DNA of 36,870 bases. Origin: Conidiobolus incongruus B7586 (taxonomy: Eukaryota > Entomophthoromycota > Entomophthoromycetes > Entomophthorales > Conidiobolaceae). Made by a program: the position numbers and the translations under genes. Below, in pieces: positions 1-13,500 of the stretch (the stretch's first letter is position 1; each line of letters opens with the position of its first letter). The stretch is taken from NCBI GenBank assembly GCA_000697335.1, contig JNEM01006355.1, positions 1 through 36,870 on the forward strand, written 5' to 3'. Under the pieces are notes generated by a model that was given only the letters and a program-made list of their open reading frames with translations, was not told the DNA's origin and did no database searches.

Positions 1-1783
1 ATAATTCTAATATATAAATAACCTTGATTAAATTAATAAATATAGTCTTTTATTTATTTAAATTTCTTTAATATTTCTTAATTATTATTTTTTAACTAAA
101 TTCCTTAGGATTTAAAACAATTATTATCAATCTATAATCATTGTTTTTAATTTTAATTAGATATTTTATATCAATATATAATAAATATATTTTCTGAATA
201 CAAAAAGCTATATTTCTATATAGTTTATATTAATTCATTATCAATTATAGTTTTATATCACTATCTACCATTATTTTACATTTAATTTATCTAATAAAAC
301 GAACTATTATTGATATTAATATTTATTTAAATATCAATATTTTGAATCTAATAATTGATTTAATACTTTATATTAATATAGTATTTATTTAATTTTAATA
401 ATCTTATTAAATAATAATTATAAGAGTAGATACGGTGAAATAAAATATTAGCTATATAAGTTTTTAAAATAAATTTAAAAAATTAAGTTTAAAAACACTT
501 AGCTTTATCAAGTATCTAATTTATTCAGTTAATTATTATAAATTTATCTTAATAATCAGATTATATCTTTATCTGATTTAGAATTGAAATATTTTATTGG
601 TTATATATTATGAATTGAATTAAATTTTATTACTTATATGCTAACAGATATATATATGATATTCATTGAAATTCAAAATATCAAAATAATTTTAAATATT
701 GTATATTTTATCATATATCTGATTATTCTATTCAAATCTAATTTTAGTACAATATATAAGAAGTATATTATGATATTTAACTAATAAGGTATTCATCCAA
801 TAATATTTTTATATTTATTTTAATTCATGAAAGAATATAAAAAGACAATTTTACAAGAAAAATTTATAGATGAAAAACATTTATATTCTTTATACTAATA
901 GAGGATTATTTAAAATGTTTTTTTAAAATTATATTAAATATTGTATGTTTTTTAACTGTACAGACTTTAACATTTGATTGATATAAATTATTATCAAATT
1001 TTTCCTTGATTTGCTTTAAAATACAAAATATTTTAATCAAGTGAATAATAATTTCAAAAAGAGAGTAAATATTATTTGAAGACATATTAAATTTGAACAC
1101 TAGAGAGTATATAATAATCGTTTATACTTTTTTTAAAGAAAAATTAAAATAATCAAACCATAAAAATTTTCAAAAAATATTTGGAAAACAATGTGAACAG
1201 GTCAATATTATTCAATCTGAAAATTATATGTATATTGAGGTTTTTAATATTTTAAATAAAGGTCTATATCTAATCAAATATTATATGTATAGATTATCTT
1301 AGATCAAAATAATTAATTTTCGTTAGCTCAAGCTGCTGTTGTATTGCAGTTTGAAAATTGAGCTTAATAACAAATTTTGATTTCAATATATAGGATTTAA
1401 TTTGAAAAATAATATCATTTTGAAAGAATTGGTAGATAAAGCTGATTATAATTTCAAAGTAATTATTAAAACTTTAATATAATAATATGATATTAAATTC
1501 AATTGAAAGTTGCTCACATTGGAAATTCGTCACAAAGAAGTACTCAAAGTTAAATGATTATCTAAAATTTACGTCAATTTTTTTTGATGATCATTGACAA
1601 ATCATTTTGAAGAAAATATCTTGAGTGAAAATCAATGATATAGTTAAGTTCATTTTAACATTTTATATCTGATGAAAATGATCTTTTAAATACTTTTTGA
1701 AAAAAATTGAGTCTATATCTTTGCATACTCAATCAATTAGTTTTAATAAAAAGTTTTAACTTGATTATCAAAAATATTTCTAG
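1..1783. other. AT-rich outer region, no confident gene
   Basis: Very AT-rich DNA with no convincing exon. A 64-codon open frame at 906-1100 on the minus strand is rich in Asn, Ile and Lys, has no recognisable motif, and is what such composition gives by chance. A short imperfect hairpin sits at 1325-1364. The missing first exon of the RidA-like remnant that follows could lie in the last few hundred bases, but I could not identify it. Confidence 0.6.
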
Positions 1784-2100
1784 ATACAGATTTTAAAGCA
1801 ATTAGTTCTTACTCTCAAGCTAACAAAGTGAACGGATATTTATTTGTATATGGTAAAATTCTTCTCAAAATCGAACCTATGAAACTTGTAAAAGGTATCA
1901 AAACTCAAACTCGTCAAGCTCTCGAAAATTTGGGAATTTTACTTGCGGGTGCTTCAAGTTTAAAAGTAGTCAAGGACAATATTTACCCTAAGAATATAGA
2001 TAATTTCTGTCAATGAAATCATAGGTACTTCCCTTCCAAACCCGTTCGTGACTCCTTTGAAGCTTTTAGACTCTCCAAAGATGTTTTAATTGAAGTTTAA
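1784..2100 (+). pseudogene. RidA/YjgF/YER057c-family remnant (left copy)
   Basis: The translation reads like the RidA family of 2-imino acid deaminases, which clear reactive enamine/imine products of PLP enzymes. Recognisable pieces in order are AISSYSQA, NGYLFVYGKI, IKTQTRQALENLG, SSLKVVKDN and YFPSKPVRDSFEAFRLSKD, then a TAA. The expected SGQIP-type segment is altered to YGKIL. An in-frame TGA follows DNFCQ, where a different frame reads VNEIIGT before the first frame resumes at YFPSKP, so small compensating indels have broken it. An AG directly before 1784 looks like an old intron acceptor for a lost upstream exon. It lies beside the tRNA pseudogene at the outer end of the arm. Confidence 0.75.
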
Positions 2101-2646
2101 TTTACTGTATTACTTGCATTTTACGAAATCCTGCTGAAAATATAGATTTGGGTAATAGGTTTGATTTTTAAAGTTATCAAATTATCATTTAAAGTTTATT
2201 TGATATGATATTTCACTAAAAATATTGATATTTGAAAGATTATAAATTTAATACTATCATTAATGATTTAGTTAAAAGTTATAAAATATACATTCTCAAT
2301 TACCTAAAATTTATATTTTTTTAAAACAATACAATTTTATCATATAATTCATTGAAATCATGTTTAGATATTAAATATATATTAAAATATAACTAACTTT
2401 AAATTGACTGAATATTTAAAAAGAATTTTTCTAACCATTATATCACGAACTGGTAATATCAAGGATAATATTAACCATTATATTATAATTCTCGATTTGG
2501 AAAAGGTTAATTGTAATAATCACTCACAAGAAACTGAAATGTAAATTATGGATTAAAATGAATATTGATATTTTTTTCAAAAATTCCATATAGAAAACTT
2601 AATAAGTATTTATAAAAATTATTGATAACATTAAAATATTAAGTAT
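2101..2646. other. AT-rich spacer with tRNA-half-like fragments
   Basis: No gene is visible. On the minus strand around 2430-2490 two short similar stretches contain ATATAATGGTTA. One of them, after GTTCGTG, resembles the 5' half of an Asp- or Glu-type tRNA. No matching 3' half was found, so this is at best decayed tRNA debris. Confidence 0.4.
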
Positions 2647-2728
2647 GATAATGTGGCCAAGTTGGCCAAAGCGGTACACTCGGGTTGCTAGGTTGTAAGA
2701 GTCATAAGTTTCAGTCTCATCGTTATTA
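2647..2728 (+). pseudogene. tRNA-Leu-like pseudogene (left copy)
   Basis: About 82 bases align end to end with the intact tRNA-Leu of this window: the same ATGTGGCC start after the acceptor, a D-arm AGTTGG, a long variable arm around TAAGAG and a CTCATCGTT end. The anticodon stem no longer pairs, since GTACA faces TGCTA around loop CTCGGGT. The T-loop reads TTTCAGTC instead of TTCGAATC. If read literally the anticodon would be CGG (proline codon) on a leucine-type body. I judge it a non-functional tRNA copy. Confidence 0.7.
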
Positions 2729-2881
2729 AAGCAAATTTTTTGCGAAATTTAAATTTATATTACAAAATTAACTAAAAAATAATTTCCATCACTCAATTAA
2801 CCTTTATATAAAAAATAGACATTTTTTTTCAATGACACAATATTTATTAATTCTATAACTATTAAAAACTTTGTAAAAAAC

Positions 2882-5001
2882 TTATTTCTTTTGCTTCTTG
2901 TTTGATTGATTTCTATTGCCATTCACTTTAGCCAACTTATCATCTAAATTATTGCTTTCGTCCTCTTCGGGAATGCCGAAGAAGCTGTCTTCGGGTTCTT
3001 CATCATTATCATTGTCGTCATCGGAATCTTCGAAGGCGGAGTAGCCTTGTTCAAAGGCAGACTCTTTGGAGCTTAGGACATCTTCAGGTGCAGATTCCTG
3101 CTCCTCAGTAGTGTCTTGAAGTTCAGGGGCTAGTACATGTTCGCGGAGTTTGATTTGCTGTTGAATGTGACGGAGACGTCCTTCGAGACGCGTGAGGTCG
3201 GTGTAGTTGTCAAGTTGGGTTCCTGTGGTGTCTTCGAGTACGGAAGTAAGACGGTCGACGACTTGGCCATTGGACATGAGGGAATTACGATGGTAGACGA
3301 GGATGGCTCGAAGCCAGCTGAGAGAGCGGGCGCTCAGCGTCCTCGAAGCACTCAACAAGTCCATGAGAATGTTGAATAATGGGGGAATATGATCTGATGC
3401 CATGTGGGGCAAGATTTTGATGAGTTGGTGGATGCCGATGTGGGTCAAATGTAAAGAAATGAGTTCATTTTGGCCGTATTTGACAGTTTGAGAGATCAAA
3501 TTGACGAGTGTCTTGGTAGGAAGCTTGCCACTGTTCAAGTACTGAATCATCTCAACAGCGAGAGAATGAGGGAAAGTAGTATAGTTTTGTACAGGGTCCA
3601 AACTATCAACGGTTGTAGAGTTAGCCTCGATTTGGGAAGCTTTACGCTTGGATGAAAGTTTGTCAATGGACAAATGGTCACCCTTCTCACGAGAAACTTT
3701 AATATTTTGACTCTTTGATGTGTAATCAACCCATAAGGATTCGAAGCCACCCAAACGATTATAATAGCCTCGAGATACGATGGGAATATTATAGAGAGCG
3801 TTAACACCTAAATACTTGATAGGAAGAACTTCATCAAACTTCTGCTTGTTGAATTGAAGTTTGTAATTAGCTGGATATTTGGCACTCTTGCTAAGATCGG
3901 CAGGGTCTTTGTGGAAAATATTGGCTGGTACAATATTAAACCAACCAATTAGAGTACCTTGTGAGGTGAGGGCTAACACTTGCATTCCTGAAACATCTTT
4001 AATACCCAAAATTCTCTCAAGTTTTTCAGTTGATTGGATTTTGAATAATGGTTCAATGTGCTTGGATTCAGTATCGAAAAGATATAAGATATTGGAAGAT
4101 TTTGAGTAAGCAATAAAAATACGACGGTCTCTAGTGAATAAAACGACAAGATCGATGGATTCTTTAATACCGGTAAATGTCTAAAATAATATTAGTTAGA
4201 TGAATCTTGATATTTTAGATATGTGGCATACCTTAACAACTTCATAACTTTCGAGATCCCAGAGTTTAATGGAAGCACCAGCAGTTAACAATTGTTTAGA
4301 TTGTTCCAAATAAAGGATTTGATTAATCTGGTTATCACCATCCGACCATTTCCTAATCAAATATAAATAACAATAGTATAAAAAATCTAAAATTAATTAC
4401 TTTAAATATTTTCCAGTTTGCAAACTCCAATGAGTAATTGTGGAAGTTTTATCGAGTGAGATTAATTGATCTTTATCTTGGACAATATGTATAATTTCAC
4501 TAGAATGCTGACCCTTAAGAGTTAAGCAAGTGTCCTTAGATTTTAAGTCAAAAAATTCGATATCACCATTATCTAAGCCTAAAACTAAAATTTGTGTATG
4601 GGGTACAGTTAATACTGATGAACGAGAACTAGCTGTAGTATTCGTCTAAAGTTTGAAAAATGTTAATATACAAATATAAATATTAAAAAAATAATTACTT
4701 GATTTGTATTAGCATTTAAAGAATTTAACCATTGAATATAAGCAACTTTGGAACTTTGGTTTAAAGTTGTATGAATTAATAATTGGTGATCGTGAATACT
4801 GTAAATACTTAAAGTTTGGGTATCGTTATCTTCTGTAGATTTCACAATAGCATACAAATTACAGGTTTCGTTAACAGCTTGAATCTGTGATTCGATTTGA
4901 TAATCTTCAATAGATTTGACCTCGGTTGGTTTTGAGGTGGTTGCTTTTGATTTACTATCTTTGGAACTTGATTCTTTAGAGCTTTTTTTACTATTAGTCA
5001 T
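2882..5001 (-). CDS. UTP5: UTP5/WDR43-like small-subunit processome protein (left copy)
   Basis: Joined exons are complement(2882..4180, 4232..4352, 4401..4645, 4699..5001), giving 655 residues. The family belongs to the t-UTP/UTP-A subcomplex, which promotes pre-rRNA transcription and early 18S processing in the nucleolus. The N-terminus is Ser/Lys-rich. WD40-type beta-propeller sequence follows to about residue 290 (for example ILVLGLDNGDIEFFDLKS and LLTAGASIKLWDL). A Utp12 domain lies at roughly 425-560 (FPHSLAVEMIQYLNSGKLP onward), then an acidic Asp/Glu tail with a basic end. The three introns are 48-53 bases with GT/AG ends; the third has a CTAAC branch-like site. Human WDR43 is of similar length. 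No lesion is seen, and it matches the right copy exactly in translation. Confidence 0.9.
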
Positions 5002-5812
5002 GCTTTTGAAAATTTTAATCTATTAATTTACAAAAGTCAAGATATAAATATTATCAAAATAAGATCTAATAATAAAAAGTTATATAAAATTGTCTATATT
5101 AAATAATTTGATAATTTTTTAATTTAATAAAATTAAAATCTTTATATTTTTGGTTCTTTTTCATAGTTTTGATTTATATATATTATTGTAAGATTTTAAT
5201 ATTTATGGGATTTCTTTCAACCACTATTCAATTAAATTGAAAAATTTTTTTAATGAATATTATTAGATGAATATTTAGGTCAATTTCATTATTTTGGGTT
5301 TTATATCTTATATATATATATTAATATAAGCTAATTCATTACGAATGAAAATAACTTATAACTCACAATTGGTTTGATAGGTATTCTTATATATATATAT
5401 ATATGTTGGTATAAACTATTTAATAATAAAAATTATTTTATTAAATAATTTGGATAGTTAAATAATGCATGTAATAATTATTAGTAAGTTTTAATTTTGC
5501 AACTTATTAATATCAAAAGCTAAAATATATCAATTATGGCTTTCAAAAATTTGATATATAAGGTATTGTACCTAATAATACAAAAACCAATTCATAGTAT
5601 TTTGTTTACAATTTTATAATTGTTAATTTAGAGTAATGATTTTGATAAATTTATATATTGAGAAAAGTGAACTACACTTAAATATATTTAAATAAGAATA
5701 ATGATAAAAGAAGTGAAAAAGTAAAAATATTATGAATCTAATAAATTTTTCATTTTGATATAGCGTTAATTTGTAAAAATATATATATATTAAATATCGA
5801 AAAAATATTCAT
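5002..5812. other. AT-rich intergenic region between UTP5 and tRNA-Leu
   Basis: No coding signal is seen. It contains a TA dinucleotide run at 5388-5404 and other short TA runs. It should hold the UTP5 promoter just beyond 5001, but no distinctive element stands out from the AT background. Confidence 0.6.
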
Positions 5813-5895
5813 TGACAACGATGAGATTCGAACTCATGCCTCTTACGAGACCGCAACTTGAGTGCGGCGCCTTAGACCAACTCGGCCACATTGCC
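5813..5895 (-). tRNA. tRNA-Leu(CAA) (left copy)
   Basis: This 83-base cloverleaf has a 7-bp acceptor stem (GGCAATG with CGTTGTC, including two G-U pairs) and discriminator A. It has a D-arm with AGTTGG, and a perfect 5-bp anticodon stem CCGCA/TGCGG around loop CTCAAGT, giving anticodon CAA. The long class-II variable arm and the TTCGAATC T-loop are also present. No intron is seen. A leucine identity fits both the anticodon (codon TTG) and the long variable arm. It lies between the desaturase and UTP5 genes. Confidence 0.93.
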
Positions 5896-6876
5896 ATCCT
5901 ATTCACATTTTATCCAATTGAAAACTAAATTATAAAAATTTTCACTCATCACTCAATTTTTTTATTTTCCCTACCACTGAGAAATATTTTTTATTCTAAT
6001 TACTCATATATCAATATTCTGCATGTTTTTATAATGATAATACCCACATTTTATTTATCATATATTTATTTCAATGAAACATCATGATTTTTCACATTTG
6101 CAATATATATATTCAAATTCTGAATCATCCCACACAAAAGGATATAATCAATAAATTCACAAATTTGAAATTGGATAAAGGAATTATTGTCAATATATAT
6201 TGCCTAAATCTAAGAGTACTTGATTTTCATTAAAGCAATTATGAGATAAACATTAATAATTCAAGTTAAAAACTATTCTAAATTTTCTCAATAAAATTCT
6301 GAATTTTTATTAGGTTATATTGACTTTTGTTCTTAATAAATACTTATTAAATCGACGACTTGTTGATGAGAAGTTAAACGTTAATATCACATTTAAAACT
6401 AATTACATCATGATTATATTGGAAAATGGGATATTCAGAAATGATTTAAGTTTATAATGTTCTTTAGATACAGAGTAACAATTACTTCAACCTAATCTAA
6501 TATTTGAAAAAAAATAATCGTTTATTCAATTTATTACTAATTTAAAAAATATTATTCATCTTATCTATATTAAATCACTATGAGAATTTTGAATTTTATT
6601 GTAAAACTTAGGAAAAATTACTAAAATAATCTTTTATATTATTCAATTTGAGTTGATTAAAATTTGTTTTATAAATATGTAGACAAAACCTAGCCTTGAA
6701 TTGAATAGTTAAAATATAATATATATAATTAGTGTTGAAAGATTTTGATTTAAATTTATAATACAGTATATTATTTAATGATTAAACATTGATGAATTGT
6801 ATTTAATTGTTTTTTTAAATCAATTAAACAAAATTATTTTATTTAGTTGGAATAATAATTAATATCTAAAAAATGT
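5896..6876. other. AT-rich region downstream of desaturase
   Basis: No open frame or RNA gene is recognisable. It carries the 3' flank of the desaturase and the 5' flank of tRNA-Leu. Short T-runs follow the desaturase stop, as expected for AT-rich 3' untranslated sequence, without a clear distinct signal. Confidence 0.6.
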
Positions 6877-8338
6877 TCATAGTTGCTCATTGATATTAGA
6901 AGCAATTTTTTGTAGTCTATCTAAGACTTCTTTGGTACCGGATATGAAGCCGGTCATGTGGTAAGGTACGTTGTATTTTTTGCACAACTCTTCAACTTCT
7001 TTTTGTACTTTGGGTAAGGAATGTCTGGGGAGGGCAGGGAATAAATGGTGCTCGATTTGATAGTTGAGACCACCACAGAACCATTGGATGAAGTGGGATG
7101 GTGTGACATCACGTCCAGTAATTACTTGCTTGGTGTAAAAGTCCATTTCATCGGCTTCCTTGGATGAGATGACAGCCATGCCATTGTGGTTGAGGGAGAA
7201 CACGGATGCAAGGAGGACACCACAGGTGGCTTGGCAGAGAACGAAGAAAACGAAGGATTGGAGCCAGGTAGAAGGAACGAGGAAAGTGATAGAGAAGACG
7301 ATGAACCAGTGAGTGAGTAAAGCAGCCTTTTCGCTGAATTCAATATTGACGGGGATTTTGTTGGGATTACCAAGAGTACCTCTTGAGAAAGCAAACCACA
7401 AACTATAAGTATTCCATGACAATCTAGCGAATGTTAAGAGAGGGAAGTATATGATGGCTTGGTTTTGGAGCATAAACTTCTTCATATGAGTGGACATTTC
7501 CTGGTCATTCAAATCGGCATAAAGTTCCATAGCTTGTTCAGACCAAGCTAAAAATGGATGAGTATCAATATCAGGATCTTCATTATAAACGTTAGGGGAG
7601 GCATGATGAGTATTGTGTTTATCTTTCCACCAAGACATGGAAAATCCTTGACAAATAGCACCAAAGAAAAGACCACCGATGAGGTTGTTAATATTTCTAT
7701 CACGCATGACTTGGTGATGAAGGAAATCATGAGATAGCCAGCCACATTGCTGCCAAAATAAACCGAGGAGCATAGCGGAAGCAATGACAGCCAACCAGCT
7801 GGTATTAAAATTGTAGAGGATAGTGAATGAAAGGGCGAAAATACTCAAAATTGACAATCCTTTGTAAGTATAATAGCCTAAATCAGCTTCAAAATAACCT
7901 AATTTGGTGTATTTATCTTTCAATTTCCTAATATCAGCTAAGAAGGATTTGGAATCTTGATTGATATGATCGTCTGGATGAATATCACCAACGTAGTAGT
8001 TGGCCAAAGTTTCCCAAGAGGAATCAGGATGGAAAGCGTGGAACGCATCGGTACCATCTCTTCCTACATGAGTCAAAATGATGGGACCTCCTGGATGATC
8101 CAATACGAAGTCGCGGACATCATAAACTTTGTTATCGATAATGGTATAAACGGGAGTATACACTTTACTGGTTAAAATTTCTTTAGCACTAGTATGTGTA
8201 TTGATTTCACTGCGTCTGAATATCTTAACACCACCTATAAGCCACTATAGGGTTAAAAAAATTATTTATGATTGAAAAATAATGGTTACCATTAATAGGT
8301 TGATGATTAACATTCTGTAAAGGAACACGTGGAGCCAT
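6877..8338 (-). CDS. Cytochrome b5-fused front-end (delta-6-type) fatty acid desaturase (left copy)
   Basis: Exons are complement(6877..8234, 8290..8338), giving 468 residues; the 55-base intron falls after codon 16 plus one base. The enzyme should insert a double bond between an existing one and the carboxyl end of a fatty acyl chain in the ER, using electrons from its own b5 domain. Residues 63-66 are the heme motif HPGG, with a second heme histidine near 85. The three histidine boxes are HDFLHH (185-190), HNTHH (223-227) and QIEHH (409-413). The Gln in the last box is diagnostic of front-end desaturases. Hydrophobic segments lie near 145-180 and 315-360. The sequence most resembles Mortierella delta-6 desaturase, but delta-5 or delta-8 selectivity cannot be ruled out by eye. 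No lesions are seen. Confidence 0.93.
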
Positions 8339-10598
8339 ATTAAATTATAATTATTATTATTATATTACTTTCTTTTTTATATAATTATTGTAATATTATT
8401 CCAAAAAATATTAAAAAAAACTATCAAAAGATAGTTATTGATTTAGAATAAAAATTCTAATGATAAATAGTGACTCAATGAGTATTTATAGTATATTGAA
8501 TTATTCCAAATTTCACTTGAATACATATTTTTGATGGATTGTAATTAAACAGATAACATTTTAATTTTACCAGTTTAATTTGGTGATGATTATATGATTG
8601 AATCAGATATAATGATAATATTTTAAATGCATGTAAATGTAAATAAAAAAACTACATTTCATAAATTTATTTTTATTCAAATATTTTAGATTTAAAAAAC
8701 TTGAATAATATTTTTTTAAAAAAATAATAAATTATATTAACTCAATATTTATATATATATATAAATATAAATTTTTGATGATTGGAGATTTTATCTATAG
8801 ATATACTATTTTGATACAGATTGAAAATGATCAGATATTTAATTTAAAAAGGAATTATGAAATAAATTATTAAAAATAATAAGAACACTCTTTTTTCAAA
8901 AAAAATTATAAATTCAAAGATCCAAACTTTAACAATCCATTTAATCTTTCGCAATATTAAACTCGGATAATCCAGCCAATGAAATCTAAAACCGAAATAA
9001 TCTTGTTAAATGGATTTCTATTTTCCGAGAGAAACTCCTTGATAAAATAGAATATTTGTTCAAATTGAATAGCTTATCATCTTTTAAATTAGTATTATTT
9101 ATCGATATTTATTAATTCAAGAGTTAGGGTTTAGCTCAAACTTGTTATATTCTGTTAGTATATTTATTCATAATATTAGTTAATATCAAATTTGTAACAA
9201 TTTCCATTTTTTAGTTTGTTCTGATTGAATGAATTCTTTACAAAAAATTATAAACTGGACAATTTCTTTTCAACCATTTTGAAAAAATATCCAATTTTGG
9301 CAATTTTCACAATTCTTTATTGGTAGAATTTATCTTTTTAGTTTAATGGAGAACTGGAGAATAATATTCATATTTCAATATATGTCATTCAATATTTTCA
9401 ATCATCCTAAACAACATTTATAAATTTCCTTACCATATCAGCATTTACAAAAATATTTATGTTTGCATTATTTTGGAGGTATAAGGTGTAAATTTGTCAT
9501 ACTTTAATTGATATAAATTGCAGATTGTGAAATCCTTTAAGATGCTTTAAATATGCTACGCTCTATTATTTATCAACAATTTTAGGGTTATAAAAGTTGA
9601 AAAGATTTTTAGTGTTATATTTAATATTTTCAAATGTTTAAACCTGATAATATTATATAAACTTTATATTGAACTTAGTTATTTTAATACTCATCAATAG
9701 AAAAATACTTTCAAAGCTTTACTATTAACTAAATTATAGATAATGTCTTATTTGAACTATGAAAAATCATTTTTTAAATATTTTCACATACATTCTCGTT
9801 TATTTATATTGAGACTTTATATAATTTATATATATATATATATATATATTATTCATCTCCTATTTTTCAATTATTGAGATATTGAATATTTACTTTAAAA
9901 ATATTATTCATATATAAAACTATTGAATAAAACAAATATTTTGTGAATAATGCAATGGCTGAAATCCTTTGATATTAACCGAAAATATATTAAATTGGAA
10001 TAATTGTCCATTAAACTAAAACTATAATATTATATTTTATTCACTGCAATATATAATTCAATAATACCAAACATAGAATAAACTAGAAAAACATTAATAT
10101 GATGATAATAATAATACTAATTTAAAACAATTTGTCAAAATTTTTATATTTTAAATTTATTATTTTTATTATAATCACATTTATTGCTCAACATTTAGAA
10201 TAATGTATATGATGGATGTTTATTTATATTAATACCAATCAATATTTAATAATTAAGAATTAATCATTTAATTGTATAACATTTATTTCAGAATTATATA
10301 ACAAATTTTTTGAGATTGTACTATAATAATAGAGAATTATAAATCTAAGATCGTAATTGGTGTATATAATACAATTTTTATGAAATAAAATTAATTCCAA
10401 AATTTATTATATAATATTATATTTTGCTTTTGTTTTGAATAGATAATTATTTAGAATATAGTTGTGGAAATTAAATGAAAATCCACATCAGCTAATCTGA
10501 GTTTTAGTTATGACCATAAAATTTGAAATATGCGATAATTAGCAATTTATTTTTTTAAAAGATAATTTAATATTTAAGTTTGGAATTTTTTTCAAAAT
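8339..10598. other. 2.3 kb AT-rich gap between desaturase and ATPase pseudogene
   Basis: I see no gene, tRNA or transposon ends. There is a TA dinucleotide run at 9827-9849, and base composition rises abruptly in GC on reaching 10599, where the ATPase remnant begins. The desaturase promoter should lie just above 8338. Confidence 0.6.
9827..9849. repeat. TA dinucleotide microsatellite (left copy)
   Basis: About eleven and a half uninterrupted TA units. The mirror copy at 27022-27044 has the same length. Because such runs mutate fast in length, equal length argues that the two arms separated very recently or are the same DNA counted twice. Confidence 0.9.
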
Positions 10599-13500
10599 TT
10601 ATGTATCGATTAACTTCAACAAATGCCTAATACAATTTGACTCTTCCAAATAATAGTTGGCACTGTATTGCTTATACAAATAGTCTATAAACCCCATCAA
10701 AAGTACTTGGGCATGACAGCGTGTGCTTGAGGAAAATTTCAACTGGAGTAATCCACACTTGGGACAGCGTATCTCAATATCTTAATAATTGGCTTGTCCC
10801 CACAATTGAGTCACATTAAAAATCCAAGTTTATTGAGATCGAGTAGCAAGAAAAAACTTAGAAAAATGAAGATTGTGGCCCAAAATAACATGTGAAGTTT
10901 GTTCCTGTACTAAAACTTCTATAAGCAGAGACTCCGAGTTGTAAATGAACAAAATTGTGATAAATTAGGACATTATTAGGAAAGCACCCAATTGTGATTC
11001 GTAATTATCTCCACGTAGTTTCCATTTGAACATACCTACAGCTGATGCGTCGAACTCGTTACATGCGTGGAATGGTTGTCTGGACATATATTTCCAAGCA
11101 CCTCAGAGGAAGATTATATTCAAGCCAATTATAGCAATGGTAGATGCCAAAGCTTCCAATTCAAGAAATCAAGTTTTGGGTCGATATTTAGAAAGATTGA
11201 GGGAAGAACTTCGAGTCAATGTATATGTCAGAAAAATAGTGGTTATACTATCCAAAATAATATAAATACCTAGGGAAAATATAATATTGCAATAGAGAAC
11301 AAAAATCTGAGAACTACATGAATTCCACTATCCATTATTACGTATTTGTAGCTAGAGGAAGCGGTTGTGAGTATACACTTCTTTTGACGGATGTTCGGCG
11401 CGTTAATTGACTGATCTATTACTATTACTATATGGAGACACAATGGAAGCTTCCGCACCACAGAGTGCAGGATCTACGTGAGCTACACGCAAAGCACCAC
11501 AATCGTTACCACCATTGCCACACATCGCTGTAATACCACGTTCGATATACAATTCGACGTAACAAACTTTATCTACAGGAGTCATTCTAGCAAAGTCATT
11601 GATTTGCAATAATAATTTGTAAAGCATCATTCTCGAAAAAAGAATGTTAAACACTTTACCAGTGACTGCGAGTTCAATAGGCCTTTCTTCATTAGAAGAA
11701 TTTGCAAATTGGAAAGAAATCCCTCCAGTCGTGTATATTCGAATCCTAGTTTAGAATCGAAATCCTTTCATTCAATATCTTTTCCGAATTCATTGACGTC
11801 ACCCAAAAATACTTTGATATGGTAGTTTATCATATCACATTCCTTGGCGATGTAAACTCCGGTTAGTGCAATGTCTCCAGTAACCATTATGGTACGAATG
11901 CTTCCCGACTTGAGCTCAGTTTTAGCATCCCTTGTATTAGGCTTCAACACATTGGTAAAAATGATCAACTCAATAAGATTAATATAGGACCTGAGATGAT
12001 TTTTTTGATGTTTCTTTCACTCTTTCAATTGAAATTTTGCCGAGTTCTTCCTTTCCAAAATCTAAAACTTAGCAGCAAAGAGTTACCAGATTCACATTGT
12101 ATTTATCAAAATTCACTGGAAATATACATGATTTGCACAACTCTTTCGGACTTTTGAAAGATCCTTTCACAAATACATGTGCGTGACCAGTGGTAGCGTC
12201 GAGCACTGTCACAGACATGGAAGCACTCGCATGTACGAGCTGGAATCGATGAATGATTTGATCAACTCTTCCAGATCTAGACCTAATTGTGCCCAGATAA
12301 CTTGTCTGCTCAGAATTGTCGAGATGCCAATCAATAAATTTAAAGATTTCATTATCAATAGGATTTCCTATGAGGATGCAGTTGATACTTTTAAGAAAGT
12401 GACAACTCGCGATGCTGAGCCAATATTCCAGAGAGAATTTCTTCGCATCTGATTTTTCCGAGTTTGCCGCTTTGACCAATGAGGACTATAGGTTAACTTC
12501 CAAAGAAATCGAATCTGTCCTTGGTTAGGGTTTTGGTTTCGTCGAAATAAAATAATTCTACTTTGCGGGCAACTAATATACGAGGATAACCCACACAGAA
12601 GACTCTGCGAACGCAAAGTCTTTTTGCAGCTACGCTCTGACCGGTGATGGGAGCTACTGGAAGTATGGGGTTGATGACACCAGCAATTGCGAACATACTA
12701 TAGAACCAAGTGATTTGGAGTCCTTGACCCATGAACCAGAAGCCAAATCCGAACAAGATAAAAATCTCAAAGGACTAATATCACATTGTCAACTTTGAGC
12801 TCTTCGTGAAATATGAAGGAAGTAGGCTGAGAATAAAAATCAAGTAAGTCAATCTTCCCTTGTCTGTTGATCTACAAGTCTTCAAGACCGATGTTTTGAA
12901 ATAAGATTCTCCAGGTTCTGGAACAATCTGAACGTCTTTAGTCCTGTCAAACAAAGTATCAATTTTTGAATGTGGAATTGCGTCGAAGTTGATATGGTTC
13001 GACGGCAACGGAAACTTCTTAATTGGCAAAGGTTCTCCCGTCAGGGAATTTTCATCCACTATGCCACGTCCGGATAGTAGGACATAGCCACATCTTAATA
13101 TTCCTTTGTCCAAAAAGCCGATAATGTCATGGGAGACTAGATTATCTTTGCAGCACTCGAGCCAGCGACCATCCCGCAGGACTTTGACATGTATGGTTTG
13201 CTCTGCCATGGTTTTCACTCGAAATTCGGAGCTTTGCTTAGTGATGATTTTGACCAAGACAGGAATGATCATCCCAGTTGCTAAGAATGCAATGATGTAC
13301 TAATCCAAATAGAATAGGATGATTAAGAGAATGAATTTGTAGGCGTAGAAGAACCCCGTGAGCTCTAGTTCCAATCCCTTTGGTAGGGAGTCGATATTGA
13401 CAGAGATGAGGTTGGAGCAATTTGACTCGAGATGGCGATTCGCTTTCTCAACTGATATTCCTTTGTCAAGATGTACGAAATCTTCGTACCCAGTGCCGAG

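Noticed and set aside
906-1100. 64-codon open frame (mirror 35771-35965)
   Set aside because: Asn/Ile/Lys-rich, no motif, expected by chance at this base composition.
9827-9849. TA run as a possible replication origin or cruciform site
   Set aside because: Similar short TA runs occur throughout this AT-rich DNA; nothing specific supports an origin.
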